Shown piece by piece: positions 24,682 through 32,528 of a stretch of 64,000 bases of DNA. The DNA lies in NCBI RefSeq assembly GCF_000023445.1, contig NC_012881.1, positions 3,566,001-3,630,000 of the forward strand, read 5' to 3'. How positions within the stretch are numbered: position 1 is the stretch's first letter; every line of letters starts with the position of its first letter. The DNA is from Maridesulfovibrio salexigens DSM 2638 (GTDB lineage Bacteria > Desulfobacterota > Desulfovibrionia > Desulfovibrionales > Desulfovibrionaceae). The notes under the pieces were generated by a model, which had not been told where the DNA came from, made no database searches, and saw only the letters and a list, made by a program, of their open reading frames with translations. The position numbers were made by a program, and so were the translations under genes.

Positions 24682-25351
24682 TGAAAATCAACTCACCCTT
24701 TTTAGTAGTGATCATCAACCTGATGCCGTAGACATCTTTCAAAGACTTCCCGGAAGGCAAACCGAAGCGGGTGCGGACAACCTTGAAACGCTGGATATGA
24801 AAAGACATATCATTTCGGTTAGCCTTGATCTGAACTCCTTTACCGTTGTTCTCGATCAGCTCAACGGTAGCAAGGCCGCTCAAAGCCGAAGCAGTCTGCA
24901 AGTTATTAAGATCGAAGCTTAAAGCCAGACTGTCACCGGATTTACGAACCTTAACATTCTCCACTCCGGCGCGCATCAAATTCTTGTAGAAAAGCAGTTT
25001 ATTCAGGTCCACTACAGGGGTGGACTCAACCCTCTTTTCTTCCACCGGAACAGCGGCAAGCAGGGACTGCAATTCATTGGGATCGTAAGAATCGAGGATT
25101 TTGTTGACGTTCTCCAGTCTCTCAAGCTGCACAGAAGCATCGTTAAGCGCCTTCTGCAACTCAATCTTCTCCTGCTTCAGCTGATCATTCTCACTCCAGA
25201 AAGTGTATCCTGCCCATGCACCGGCTCCGGCGCATACTGCGAGCATAAACACAACCCAGAAAAGAACCCTCAGCCAGAAAGGGCTAAGCCGGTAGCGTTT
25301 AACGGTATCATCGTCGCGCATGAAAAGAACATTGTACTTGGTATTGCCCAT
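24647..25351 (-). CDS. Membrane-anchored coiled-coil protein of the cell-shape operon
   Basis: A 234-residue protein: a short basic cytoplasmic tail (DDDTVKRYRLSPFW), one membrane helix at about 25-50, a coiled coil at 55-88 (NDQLKQEKIELQKALNDASV) and a periplasmic beta-rich domain of about 120 residues. The N-terminal layout resembles that of membrane LytM/M23 proteins, but no HxxxD or HxH zinc motif is present, so it is not a peptidase. I chose the ATG at 25351, which shares its A with the previous stop (TGATG) and has GGAG 10 bases upstream. Lying between Csd6-like and Csd4-like enzymes, it may be their scaffold. Confidence 0.65.
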   Translation of the reverse strand: MGNTKYNVLFMRDDDTVKRYRLSPFWLRVLFWVVFMLAVCAGAGAWAGYTFWSENDQLKQEKIELQKALNDASVQLERLENVNKILDSYDPNELQSLLAAVPVEEKRVESTPVVDLNKLLFYKNLMRAGVENVKVRKSGDSLALSFDLNNLQTASALSGLATVELIENNGKGVQIKANRNDMSFHIQRFKVVRTRFGLPSGKSLKDVYGIRLMITTKKGELIFSEVYPLSRVLN

Positions 25352-26619
25352 CAGAGCTTTCTCCATTGTTCGTCAACAATCCGCCAACTATCATTTTCAG
25401 GACGGATAACCAGTTTTTTTAAACCCTTATCGCTGTACCCGGAAGAATCCGAATATTTCTGTTTGAATACAGCCAGCAACCCTTTTGGATGTTCCCGCAA
25501 AGAGAACTTACCGAATTCAACAGATGCGGGCTTGCGTTCTTTCCAAATGGAAGTCTTATTTTTCCTGATGGACTCAGCTCCCCTCCTACGCCCTTGCTTG
25601 GCGCGGGAATCATAATAGGAGATATATTCATCCATATCTGCTGAAAGCCAGCTTTCCTTCCATTTATTGAGAAATTTTTCAACGCCTTCCCGCTTGGTGG
25701 CGAGATATTTATTCTTAAGCGAATGGATAGAAGGACCGTATTCACGACCTACAATCTTCCATTGTCCATCAACTTTCTGCCAGTAAAGTCTTTTGGAAGA
25801 TGAAGAAGAAAGTCTGCCGGAGCGATAGTACTGGTCAAACCAGGTTACCCAGTAATCGGGACCGCGTAACGCACGCAGGTTATACAGCTCAATATCAATC
25901 CATCCGGCCCGGGCAAAAATTCTTTTCTTCCTATTCTTAAAAGCCTTGAAAGGGCGTCTTTCAGACTTTGCAAACAGCTCCGGGGAATAAGCCGCAAAAA
26001 AGGCATCGTCACGATCTTCCCAGTCTGATGCCCATTTATGAACAAGTTCCCCCAGCTCAACGGCTTCAACTGACTGATCGACAGTGCCGTTATTCCAGCC
26101 TACTTTTTCTCCGATAACAACAGGCGCACCGGGCTTAATATTCTCATCCAGATAGTCCATGTCAGAATTGACAAGAGCCACACAACCCTGAGTATCCATG
26201 GGAACAAGCTCTTTTCCCCGGCCATGAATCCATATTCCATATCCGGTTTTACCTTTGATACGGTCTACCGGATTGGGAAAATTCAAAGGGAAAGCCATTT
26301 TCCCATACAAGGTATAATTTTTCAGACCGGTCCGTTTTCCGGTAGTGAAGTAAATACCTTCAGGAGTTTTGAGATCCCCCTCCACAACTTTGTCTCCGGC
26401 GACCTGACCGGTGGCACAGGTAAAACTCGCCTCAGCATGGAGCGGACTTTTATGGACCAGCAGATGCAGCTTTTGTGATTCCTTATCAACAGCTAAAATG
26501 TAATCAGGAACCAGCGGGGTCGGGTCAATTACAGGTTCCCATCCCTTAGCAAATGCAAGGGAAGTAAGACCTGCCAGCAACAAAATGGCTGCCGTAAACA
26601 CTCTAAAAAAATACTTCAT
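25351..26619 (-). CDS. YkuD-domain L,D-transpeptidase/carboxypeptidase with two NTF2-like domains (Csd6-like)
   Basis: A 422-residue exported protein with signal peptide MKYFFRVF...LAFA. The YkuD catalytic motif is intact: IHGRGKE with His132 and DTQGCVAL with Cys146. Two tandem NTF2-like domains follow (about 180-290 and 300-420), each ending in a W-K/R-I-V pattern. This build matches Helicobacter Csd6 and Campylobacter Pgp2, YkuD-fold enzymes that act as L,D-carboxypeptidases in cell curvature, except that one extra NTF2-like domain is present. It could instead crosslink wall peptides. First gene of the operon; start chosen by signal peptide, ribosome site weak. Confidence 0.82.
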   Translation of the reverse strand: MKYFFRVFTAAILLLAGLTSLAFAKGWEPVIDPTPLVPDYILAVDKESQKLHLLVHKSPLHAEASFTCATGQVAGDKVVEGDLKTPEGIYFTTGKRTGLKNYTLYGKMAFPLNFPNPVDRIKGKTGYGIWIHGRGKELVPMDTQGCVALVNSDMDYLDENIKPGAPVVIGEKVGWNNGTVDQSVEAVELGELVHKWASDWEDRDDAFFAAYSPELFAKSERRPFKAFKNRKKRIFARAGWIDIELYNLRALRGPDYWVTWFDQYYRSGRLSSSSSKRLYWQKVDGQWKIVGREYGPSIHSLKNKYLATKREGVEKFLNKWKESWLSADMDEYISYYDSRAKQGRRRGAESIRKNKTSIWKERKPASVEFGKFSLREHPKGLLAVFKQKYSDSSGYSDKGLKKLVIRPENDSWRIVDEQWRKL

Positions 26620-26850
26620 TCCCAACCCGATACTCCATCGCCTAAAAAGCAAAATGACGTAATAAATGACATTACCATCTATTAAGGTGGAATCAAAACA
26701 TCTGCCGATTTTTTGATTCACTAATCAACAACTTACGCTACTACAAAACTGCAAAAGACGTATTTACAATCAGCTTCCTTACAACACTTTTTCATTATTC
26801 AAAAGTAGCTTTTTAAGACCCTAACATGAATGTAGAAGTACTGCAAAAAA

Positions 26851-26884
26851 GAAGACCCGGCGCAGCCTAAACAACTGCGCCGGG
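26851..26884 (-). terminator. Rho-independent terminator after purB
   Basis: A 10-bp stem CCCGGCGCAG/CTGCGCCGGG. On the minus strand it is followed by TCTTCTTTTTT. It lies 34 bp past the purB stop. Confidence 0.85.
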
Positions 26885-26917
26885 GCTAAAAATCAGTTCA
26901 AAACAAAACTTTTCAAG

Positions 26918-28213
26918 CTATTCACCGAATACTCTTTTGAAGATCATATCTTCATAACGGGTATAATAGCCCATATCAAAAGCTTCATCGAGGGCACCAC
27001 TATCAAGGTGAGAATTGATAGTTTCATCCTTGCGCACTTCATCAGGGAAAGAAACTTTATTTTCCCAGCAGTGCATAGCAACTTTCTGAACCATCTCGTA
27101 AGCTTTCTGACGCTCAAGTCCGGTTTCCACCAGAGCGATGAGAACTCGCTGGGAGTAGAACAGACCGTAGGAAGCCATGAGGTTGCGATCCATGTTGTCG
27201 CCGTTGATCTTCAGTCTTTTGATTACTCCGGTCATACGGCCGAGGATGTAATCGGCAAGGATGGTGGAGTCAGGCATGATAACCCTTTCCACGGAAGAGT
27301 GGCTGATATCGCGCTCGTGCCAGAGAGGCATGTTTTCCATGGAAACAAGACCGTTGGTACGCAGCAGACGGGAAAGACCGCAGAGGTTTTCAGCGGAGAT
27401 GGGGTTCTTTTTATGAGGCATTGCAGAAGAACCTTTCTGGCCCTTGCTGAAACCTTCCTCAACTTCCAGAACCTCGGTACGCTGCAGGTGTCTCAGCTCA
27501 ACACCGAGACGCTCAATACCGCCACCGAGCAGGCCCAGTGCAGTAAAGAAGTCCGCATGACGGTCACGCTGTACAATCTGAGTGGAAATGGGGTCTACAC
27601 CGATACCGAGCAGTTCGCAGGTGATGCGCTCTACTTCAGGATCAAGCATGGCGTAGGTTCCCACTGCACCGGAAATTTTACCTACACTGACGCTCTTCAA
27701 TGCATCAGCAATGCGCTCGCGATGACGGGAGAACTCAGCATAGAAACCTGCCATTTTCAGACCGAAGCTGGTGGGCTCGGCGTGGATACCGTGAGTACGG
27801 CCCATGCACATGCGGCCCTTGTTAGCGTGAGCCATTTCCTTAAGTGCTTCCAGAAATTCATCAAGGTCGTCCAGAATCATCTTCCCGGCACGGCTGAGCA
27901 TAACTCCGTTGGCGGTATCGACAATATCGGAAGAAGTGCAGCCAAGGTGGATGAAGCGGGAGGAAGGACCTACTTTCTCTTCCACTGCGGTCAGGAAGGC
28001 GATAACATCGTGCTTGGTCTTTTCTTCGATCTCAAGGATGCGATCCAGTTCAAAATCAGCTTTTTCACGGATGATCTCCATGTCTTCAGCGGGGATACGG
28101 CCAAGCTTGTGCCATGCCTCGCAGACAGCGATTTCAACTTCGAGCCACACTCTGAAACGGTTCTCCAGAGTCCACAGTTCACCCATAGCGGGACGGGTAT
28201 ATCTTTCAATCAT
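26918..28213 (-). CDS. purB: Adenylosuccinate lyase
   Basis: A 431-residue fumarase/aspartase-superfamily enzyme with the family signature GSSAMPHKKNPISAENLCG (about residues 262-280), an N-terminal RYTRPAMGELWTLENRF and the TSSDIVDTANGV motif. It removes fumarate from SAICAR and from adenylosuccinate in purine synthesis. Length is standard for the bacterial short form. It stands alone between terminators. Confidence 0.95.
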   Translation of the reverse strand: MIERYTRPAMGELWTLENRFRVWLEVEIAVCEAWHKLGRIPAEDMEIIREKADFELDRILEIEEKTKHDVIAFLTAVEEKVGPSSRFIHLGCTSSDIVDTANGVMLSRAGKMILDDLDEFLEALKEMAHANKGRMCMGRTHGIHAEPTSFGLKMAGFYAEFSRHRERIADALKSVSVGKISGAVGTYAMLDPEVERITCELLGIGVDPISTQIVQRDRHADFFTALGLLGGGIERLGVELRHLQRTEVLEVEEGFSKGQKGSSAMPHKKNPISAENLCGLSRLLRTNGLVSMENMPLWHERDISHSSVERVIMPDSTILADYILGRMTGVIKRLKINGDNMDRNLMASYGLFYSQRVLIALVETGLERQKAYEMVQKVAMHCWENKVSFPDEVRKDETINSHLDSGALDEAFDMGYYTRYEDMIFKRVFGE

Positions 28214-28343
28214 TTTACCAATTCCGGTTAGTTGTTCTGAAAGTAAAGGTAATGTTTAAGACGACCAGGGCCAACCATATTATAAACAGCAGGCCGGGAC
28301 AAGACACAGGGTAATTTTATCGGTAAGAGTTCGAAGCCCAAAA

Positions 28344-28373
28344 AAACAGACGGCCCGGCATACACCGGGCCGT
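28344..28373 (-). terminator. Terminator after the FmdB-like gene
   Basis: The stem ACGGCCCGG/CCGGGCCGT has a 6-base loop and, on the minus strand, is followed by TGTTTTTTT. Confidence 0.85.
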
Positions 28374-28387
28374 CTGGCCTTTATCAG

Positions 28388-28675
28388 CTAGCTTGATGCG
28401 CTGTCGGAACTCTTTGCGGAAGAATCCGAGGATGTGGATGCAGTGGTACCGCTTCCCGCCGGACTGGAGTTACCGGTTTTCCCGGCAGCCGAGTCGGTTT
28501 TACAGTACCCGGAAGAATACCAGCCTCCGCCTTTAAGCACGAAGGAGGAATGGGAAAGGACCTTAGTGGCTAAACCACCGCAGACCGGACATTCCAGCTC
28601 TTTATCTTCAAAGCTTGTCTGCCATTCTTCAAATATCTGCTGACATTCATGACATTGGTATTCATAAATCGGCAT
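28388..28675 (-). CDS. FmdB-family zinc-ribbon protein
   Basis: A 95-residue protein beginning MPIYEYQCHECQQIFE with the second knuckle CPVCGG (Cys pairs at about 8/11 and 29/32), KVLSHSSFVLKGGGWY, and a low-complexity Ser/Gly/Thr tail. This is the FmdB zinc-ribbon family, described as regulators or small zinc proteins. The ATG at 28675 has GGAGGG six bases upstream; an upstream extension is not supported. Function not established in this lineage. Confidence 0.88.
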   Translation of the reverse strand: MPIYEYQCHECQQIFEEWQTSFEDKELECPVCGGLATKVLSHSSFVLKGGGWYSSGYCKTDSAAGKTGNSSPAGSGTTASTSSDSSAKSSDSASS

Positions 28676-28761
28676 AATACCCTCCAATAAAAAAAGGCAC
28701 GCCATACCTCTCGACTGAGGCTGGCGGACCTGTCCCTGAATATGAGGGGGCTGAACCGGAT

Positions 28762-28801
28762 CAGTCCCGCTTAATGCCGGCCTAAGCCTGCGCGGGGACT
28801 G
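28762..28801 (-). ncRNA. Possible structured leader or processed hairpin
   Basis: CAGTCCCGC pairs with GCGGGGACTG (one bulge), enclosing a GC-rich inner loop with GGCC/GGCC pairing. It lies between the 37-residue basic protein gene and the FmdB-like gene on the minus strand, with no T-run. It may be a leader structure, a weak terminator or a processing site. Confidence 0.3.
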
Positions 28802-28821
28802 AAACAGAACAGTAAAATAAC

Positions 28822-28935
28822 TTAGCTGGCTGCTGCAGCCTTTGCTTCTGCGATGCGAGCTTTGATTCTTTTAGCTCTACGATGACGTTTACGCTGAAGT
28901 TCTTTCTTTCTTTCGATCTTTTTGTGCCTACCCAT
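28822..28935 (-). CDS. 37-residue Lys/Arg-rich small protein
   Basis: A very short gene: MGRHKKIERKKELQRKRHRR, then AKRIKARIAEAKAAAAS. About half of its residues are Lys or Arg in a predicted single helix with an Ala-rich tail. The coding case rests on an unusually strong ribosome site (AGGAGG, 9 bases before the ATG) and a clean composition. The SD itself lies in a perfect palindrome, GGAGGTCCTCC. The protein resembles ribosomal or RNA-binding tails; I recall similar MGR-K-rich small proteins (DUF6800-like), but this is unverified. Upstream is a 298-bp gap. Confidence 0.65.
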   Translation of the reverse strand: MGRHKKIERKKELQRKRHRRAKRIKARIAEAKAAAAS

Positions 28936-29142
28936 TTGGAGGACCTCCTGAATATTTTTTTCGTACTTGCTGCACGATTATATGCTGCAAAGAAGGTGTC
29001 AGTACCCTAGAAAGGATGCAATTGTAAAGAACTTAAGCTAACACAATTGCCCGCACACCGCCCTACATTCAACAAAATATTTTTTTCACAAACTAAGTGC
29101 CTTATATTTAAGAAAATTTTAAGACAGCCTTGATTTTACCCC

Positions 29143-29171
29143 TTGACTACAGTCCGCATCATGAACATATA
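29143..29171 (+). promoter_or_regulatory. Candidate sigma-70 promoter for the gene at 29234
   Basis: TTGACT, 17-bp spacer, CATATA, ending about 60 bp before the ATG. The rest of the 28936-29233 gap is AT-rich with no gene seen. Confidence 0.5.
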
Positions 29172-29233
29172 AAACTTTCCCTGCCGGAAGCAGAGTAAAT
29201 ACCCTCCGGCGAAAATCCTGTGAGGAGAAAACC

Positions 29234-29752
29234 ATGAAAAAAGCCAAGCCAAATAAAGCATTCAACCAAGCTGTCGAAGATATATCCGAAGTTTTCATGT
29301 TTGACCACTGGATGAGATTCTACTTCATCTTTGAAGAAGGCAAGAAACTGACAGTCAAGGTCCCGGAAGAAATCTGTACTCAGGTTGATAAAGAATACCC
29401 CAGCCTGAAAGGTCTACTCGATCTGATGAATAACGAGGAAATCGACCAGCAGAAATCCATGAATACCGTCTGCTCGTTCATCGGCGCACGCTTTGACGGC
29501 ACCAAGTACAGCAGCAAGATTGTTCCCAAGGTTTTCGACTCCAAAGATTTCAAAATGGAGATGTATCTCTTCAACCTTTGGATCAAAGGACACGAATCCT
29601 ACCTTGAATCCGAAGTTATGACTTTCAACGACTGGCAGGAACTCTATTCCGGCTGGAGAGAGCAGGACGAAGTTAAAAACTATGTGGAAAGACTGGGTAA
29701 TGCCGGAAGCGGCGCACACATCCAGCCTCCGACCTGCTCTACTGTTCAGTAG
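29234..29752 (+). CDS. Hypothetical cytoplasmic protein
   Basis: A 172-residue protein without signal or membrane segment. It is rich in aromatic and acidic residues (EVFMFDHWMRFYFIFEEGKKLTVKVPEE; MTFNDWQELYSGWREQDEVKNYVERLG). No motif recognised. GAGGAG lies 8 bases before the ATG, a promoter-like element is upstream and a strong terminator downstream, so it is a well-formed single-gene unit. The C-terminus (GAHIQPPTCSTVQ) looks disordered. Confidence 0.75.
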   Translation: MKKAKPNKAFNQAVEDISEVFMFDHWMRFYFIFEEGKKLTVKVPEEICTQVDKEYPSLKGLLDLMNNEEIDQQKSMNTVCSFIGARFDGTKYSSKIVPKVFDSKDFKMEMYLFNLWIKGHESYLESEVMTFNDWQELYSGWREQDEVKNYVERLGNAGSGAHIQPPTCSTVQ

Positions 29753-29780
29753 CGGCAGAGTACACAATAAGATTAGAAAG

Positions 29781-29811
29781 AAAGGGAGCTTGCAATGCAA
29801 GCTCCCTTTTT
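29781..29811. terminator. Bidirectional terminator at 29.8 kb
   Basis: A perfect 13-bp stem AAAGGGAGCTTGC/GCAAGCTCCCTTT with a 3-base loop lies between convergent genes ending at 29752 and 29810. Confidence 0.92.
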
Positions 29812-30328
29812 AATTGATAACTCTACGCGCCCCGATATAGTATTTGCGCCAGTAATTCTTTTCCATGGACTCTTCACGAACCTTATGTCCGCTCTTGGGG
29901 CTATGAATAAATGAGTAGCCATTTCCGGAATATATTCCGGTATGCAGGCTTTTGCTCTGTCCGGGAATTTTGAAAAGAACGATATCTCCAGCCTGAATTT
30001 CATTTCTACTTACGGCCCTACCAGCTCCCTTCTGTTGCCATGAAACGCGCGGAACACTAATCCCATGACGATGGTAGACCCACCAGACCAGCCCGGAACA
30101 ATCAAAGCCCTCTCTAGGCGAAGAGCCTCCCCATTTATAGGGTTTACCGACCTGAGCCCGCGCACTTTTGACCACCGATGATTTCAGCGATGAATGCGAA
30201 ACGCGCCCGCCGCCATCCGCACCGGGAAGTCCAATCACCTTTTTTCCGCACCCGGAGATCAAAACCAGCAAACTACAAAAAATAATCAGCCGCAAAATTC
30301 GATTATTCACAAATTCCCATCTATTCAT
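29810..30328 (-). CDS. NlpC/P60 family lipoprotein
   Basis: A 172-residue lipoprotein: signal with lipobox LISGC, then an NlpC/P60 domain with YKWGGSSPREGFDCSGLVWW (catalytic Cys), SKSLHTGIYSGNG (catalytic His) and FIHSPKSG. It is a gamma-D-glutamyl-diamino-acid endopeptidase acting on peptidoglycan from the periplasm. I chose the ATG at 30328 to fit the lipoprotein signal; upstream starts at 30358 and 30364 (TTG) add 10-12 residues. Confidence 0.85.
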   Translation of the reverse strand: MNRWEFVNNRILRLIIFCSLLVLISGCGKKVIGLPGADGGGRVSHSSLKSSVVKSARAQVGKPYKWGGSSPREGFDCSGLVWWVYHRHGISVPRVSWQQKGAGRAVSRNEIQAGDIVLFKIPGQSKSLHTGIYSGNGYSFIHSPKSGHKVREESMEKNYWRKYYIGARRVIN

Positions 30329-30472
30329 AGCATAGTTTCTATCCTGAAAAATCGGCATTAACAATAGATTTAACCACTATCACCCAATGAGCTGGTTAAA
30401 TTTTTCACAAAATAATTTTCAATTATCAGCAATTTCTATAGGTACATAAACCCATTTCATCTCAATTAGCTG

Positions 30473-30540
30473 TTGACTTTTCTTCGAATTTTGAAGACTA
30501 ATTTGTACAGTTTAGGTGATAATTGTGAAACATTTTCAAG
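30473..30540 (+). promoter_or_regulatory. Ech operon upstream region with candidate promoter and Rex-like half-site
   Basis: TTGACT at 30473 with an 18-bp spacer to ACTAAT is a weak sigma-70-like pair. At 30523-30540 TTGTGAAACATTTTCAAG has one good half of a Rex-type site (TTGTGAAA) and a poor second half. Confidence 0.3.
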
Positions 30541-30623
30541 AGTTACACGAAACCTAAAAAGTTCACACGGCTGAGGCACTTTTTCCAAAATCTGGTACAA
30601 CATCGCGTTACAGTGAGGTCCGT

Positions 30624-32528
30624 ATGTTGCCCATGATGTTAGTTCTGGCCATCTTGTTGCCCTTGGTGGCTGCTGTCGGCTGCTACTTTCTGCGAGTAAG
30701 CGCGATCAGATCCCTGATCGTTCTTGCTACAGGTGTAGTTCTTGCCGCGGTCTCCCTTGCCCTGCTCGGTCAAGGGTCTTTTACCTATTCTCCAGGTACA
30801 ATTGTAGGAATCAGCTGGGATTCCCTCGTAACCCTGGCGGATTTTGCCCTGCTTTTCGTAATGCTCTATTACGCTTTCAAACTCAAAAATCAGATGATCA
30901 AGATCTTCGTGATCTTACAGATCATTCCGCTTGCTGCGTTTGAATTGTTCATCGTCGACCATGCGGTCGAGACTCCCGCTATCTTTGCGGACAGCCTCTC
31001 CCTGATCATGGTTGCCGTCATCTCCGTCATCGGATCGCTGATCTGCTTCTTTGCGATTCCGTACATGAAGGAGCATGAAGAACACATGCACTTGGTAAAA
31101 TCCCGCCAGCCGCAATTCTTTTTCTTTCTCGTTCTGTTCCTCGGAGCAATGAACGGGCTGGTGCTTTCCAACAACATTCTCTGGCTCTACTTCTTCTTTG
31201 AAGTGACCACCTTCTGCTCTTTCATGCTCATCGGGCATGACCAGACCCAGATTGCGGTCAAGAATGCTACCCGCGCCCTGATGCTTAACGCACTCGGCGG
31301 TGTTGCTTTCGTCTTCGGTATGATTTGGGCCTACGCTGAAACCGGTTCCCTTGACCTTCAGGTCATCATTCAGGCCGGTCCCATGGGCGGCCTCATGCTT
31401 GCTCCTCTGGGTCTGCTCTGTCTCGCAGGTTTCACCAAAGCCGCTCAGGTTCCTTTCCAGAGCTGGCTGCTCGGAGCGATGGTTGCGCCGACTCCGGTCT
31501 CCGCACTGCTTCACTCCTCCACCATGGTTAAGGCCGGTGTATACATCGTCCTGAGACTCGCTCCCGCTTACGCAGGAACCTTCCTCAGCCAGGGTGTGGC
31601 ACTCTGTGGTGCCTTTACCTTCCTTGCCTGTGCCGCCATTGCGGTCAGCCAGAGCAACGGCAAGAAAATCCTTGCCTACTCTACTATCAGTAACCTCGGT
31701 TTGATTATCTGTTGTGCCGGCCTGAATACCAGTTGGGCCATCACCGCAGCAATCATCCTGATTATCTTCCACGCAGCCTCCAAGGCCCTGCTCTTCCTGT
31801 GCGTCGGCACAATTGAGCACGGTATCGGCAGCCGCGACATTGAAGACATGCACGGCCTGTATCTCAAGATGCCCCGTACTGCGATCATCACAATCGTGGG
31901 CGTCATGACCATGCTCCTGCCCCCCTTCGGTGTTCTGCTTGGTAAGTGGATGGCTATCGAATCCGCATCCGGCGACATGTTCGTAATTACCATGCTCGCT
32001 CTCGGTAGTGCGGTTTCCCTCGTATTCTGGGCCCGCTGGGCAGGTATCCTGCTCACCGCTCCCCTGCGCGACAAAGTTCCCGCAGAATCCCAGAGTGTGC
32101 TGACTAGACTGACCCTGACCGCTCTTGCCGGTATCGCAGTGGTTCTGTCTTTCTTCTCACCTGTCATTTACACCAAGCTCATTGAGCCTATGGTCGGCAA
32201 GTCCTTTGAAATTACTGCTGGCGTATTCACATCACCCATCGGTGTCTTTGCTGTTTACCCCATCTTCATCATCCTTGCTGCCGCGTTCATCTACTCATGG
32301 ATTGAGACCAAGAAGTCTGCAACCGATAAGACTTCCCAGACTTACATGTGTGGTGCCAACGTTCCCGAAACCGGTGTTCAGTCCTTCATCGGACCCATGA
32401 ACGGCCCGGTAGAACTCAAGGCAAGCAACTACTACATGAAAGAGTTCTTCGGTGAAGAAAAACTCACCCTCTGGGTCAACTTTGTTGCTCTTGCTCTCAT
32501 CGTTCTTATGCTGGGAGGGGCTCTGTAA
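30624..32528 (+). CDS. echA: Ech hydrogenase subunit EchA (proton-pumping NuoL/MrpD-like)
   Basis: A 634-residue polytopic protein of the complex I antiporter-like family, with about 14-16 hydrophobic segments. Key motifs are visible: LYFFFEVTTFCSFMLIGHD with the membrane Glu, KAAQVPFQSWLLGAMVAPTPVSALLHSSTMVKAGVY (discriminator helices with the conserved Lys and His) and IFHAASKALLFLCVGTIEH. It forms the ion-translocating arm of the Ech complex, which couples ferredoxin oxidation and H2 formation to ion pumping. First gene of echABCDEF; it overlaps echB by one base. Confidence 0.95.
   Translation: MLPMMLVLAILLPLVAAVGCYFLRVSAIRSLIVLATGVVLAAVSLALLGQGSFTYSPGTIVGISWDSLVTLADFALLFVMLYYAFKLKNQMIKIFVILQIIPLAAFELFIVDHAVETPAIFADSLSLIMVAVISVIGSLICFFAIPYMKEHEEHMHLVKSRQPQFFFFLVLFLGAMNGLVLSNNILWLYFFFEVTTFCSFMLIGHDQTQIAVKNATRALMLNALGGVAFVFGMIWAYAETGSLDLQVIIQAGPMGGLMLAPLGLLCLAGFTKAAQVPFQSWLLGAMVAPTPVSALLHSSTMVKAGVYIVLRLAPAYAGTFLSQGVALCGAFTFLACAAIAVSQSNGKKILAYSTISNLGLIICCAGLNTSWAITAAIILIIFHAASKALLFLCVGTIEHGIGSRDIEDMHGLYLKMPRTAIITIVGVMTMLLPPFGVLLGKWMAIESASGDMFVITMLALGSAVSLVFWARWAGILLTAPLRDKVPAESQSVLTRLTLTALAGIAVVLSFFSPVIYTKLIEPMVGKSFEITAGVFTSPIGVFAVYPIFIILAAAFIYSWIETKKSATDKTSQTYMCGANVPETGVQSFIGPMNGPVELKASNYYMKEFFGEEKLTLWVNFVALALIVLMLGGAL

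Noticed and set aside
27008-28231. A 407-codon open frame on the strand opposite purB
   Set aside because: It lies entirely antisense to the clear adenylosuccinate lyase gene, has no ribosome site and no recognisable protein pattern; it is a shadow of codon bias.
30588-30605. Possible sigma-54 promoter (TGGTAC...GC) before echA
   Set aside because: The GG-GC spacing is 9 rather than 10 bases and the flanks do not match the consensus.
30915-31853. A 312-codon open frame antisense to echA
   Set aside because: Antisense to a well-supported membrane protein gene; composition (Asp/Glu/His-rich) is what a reversed membrane gene gives.
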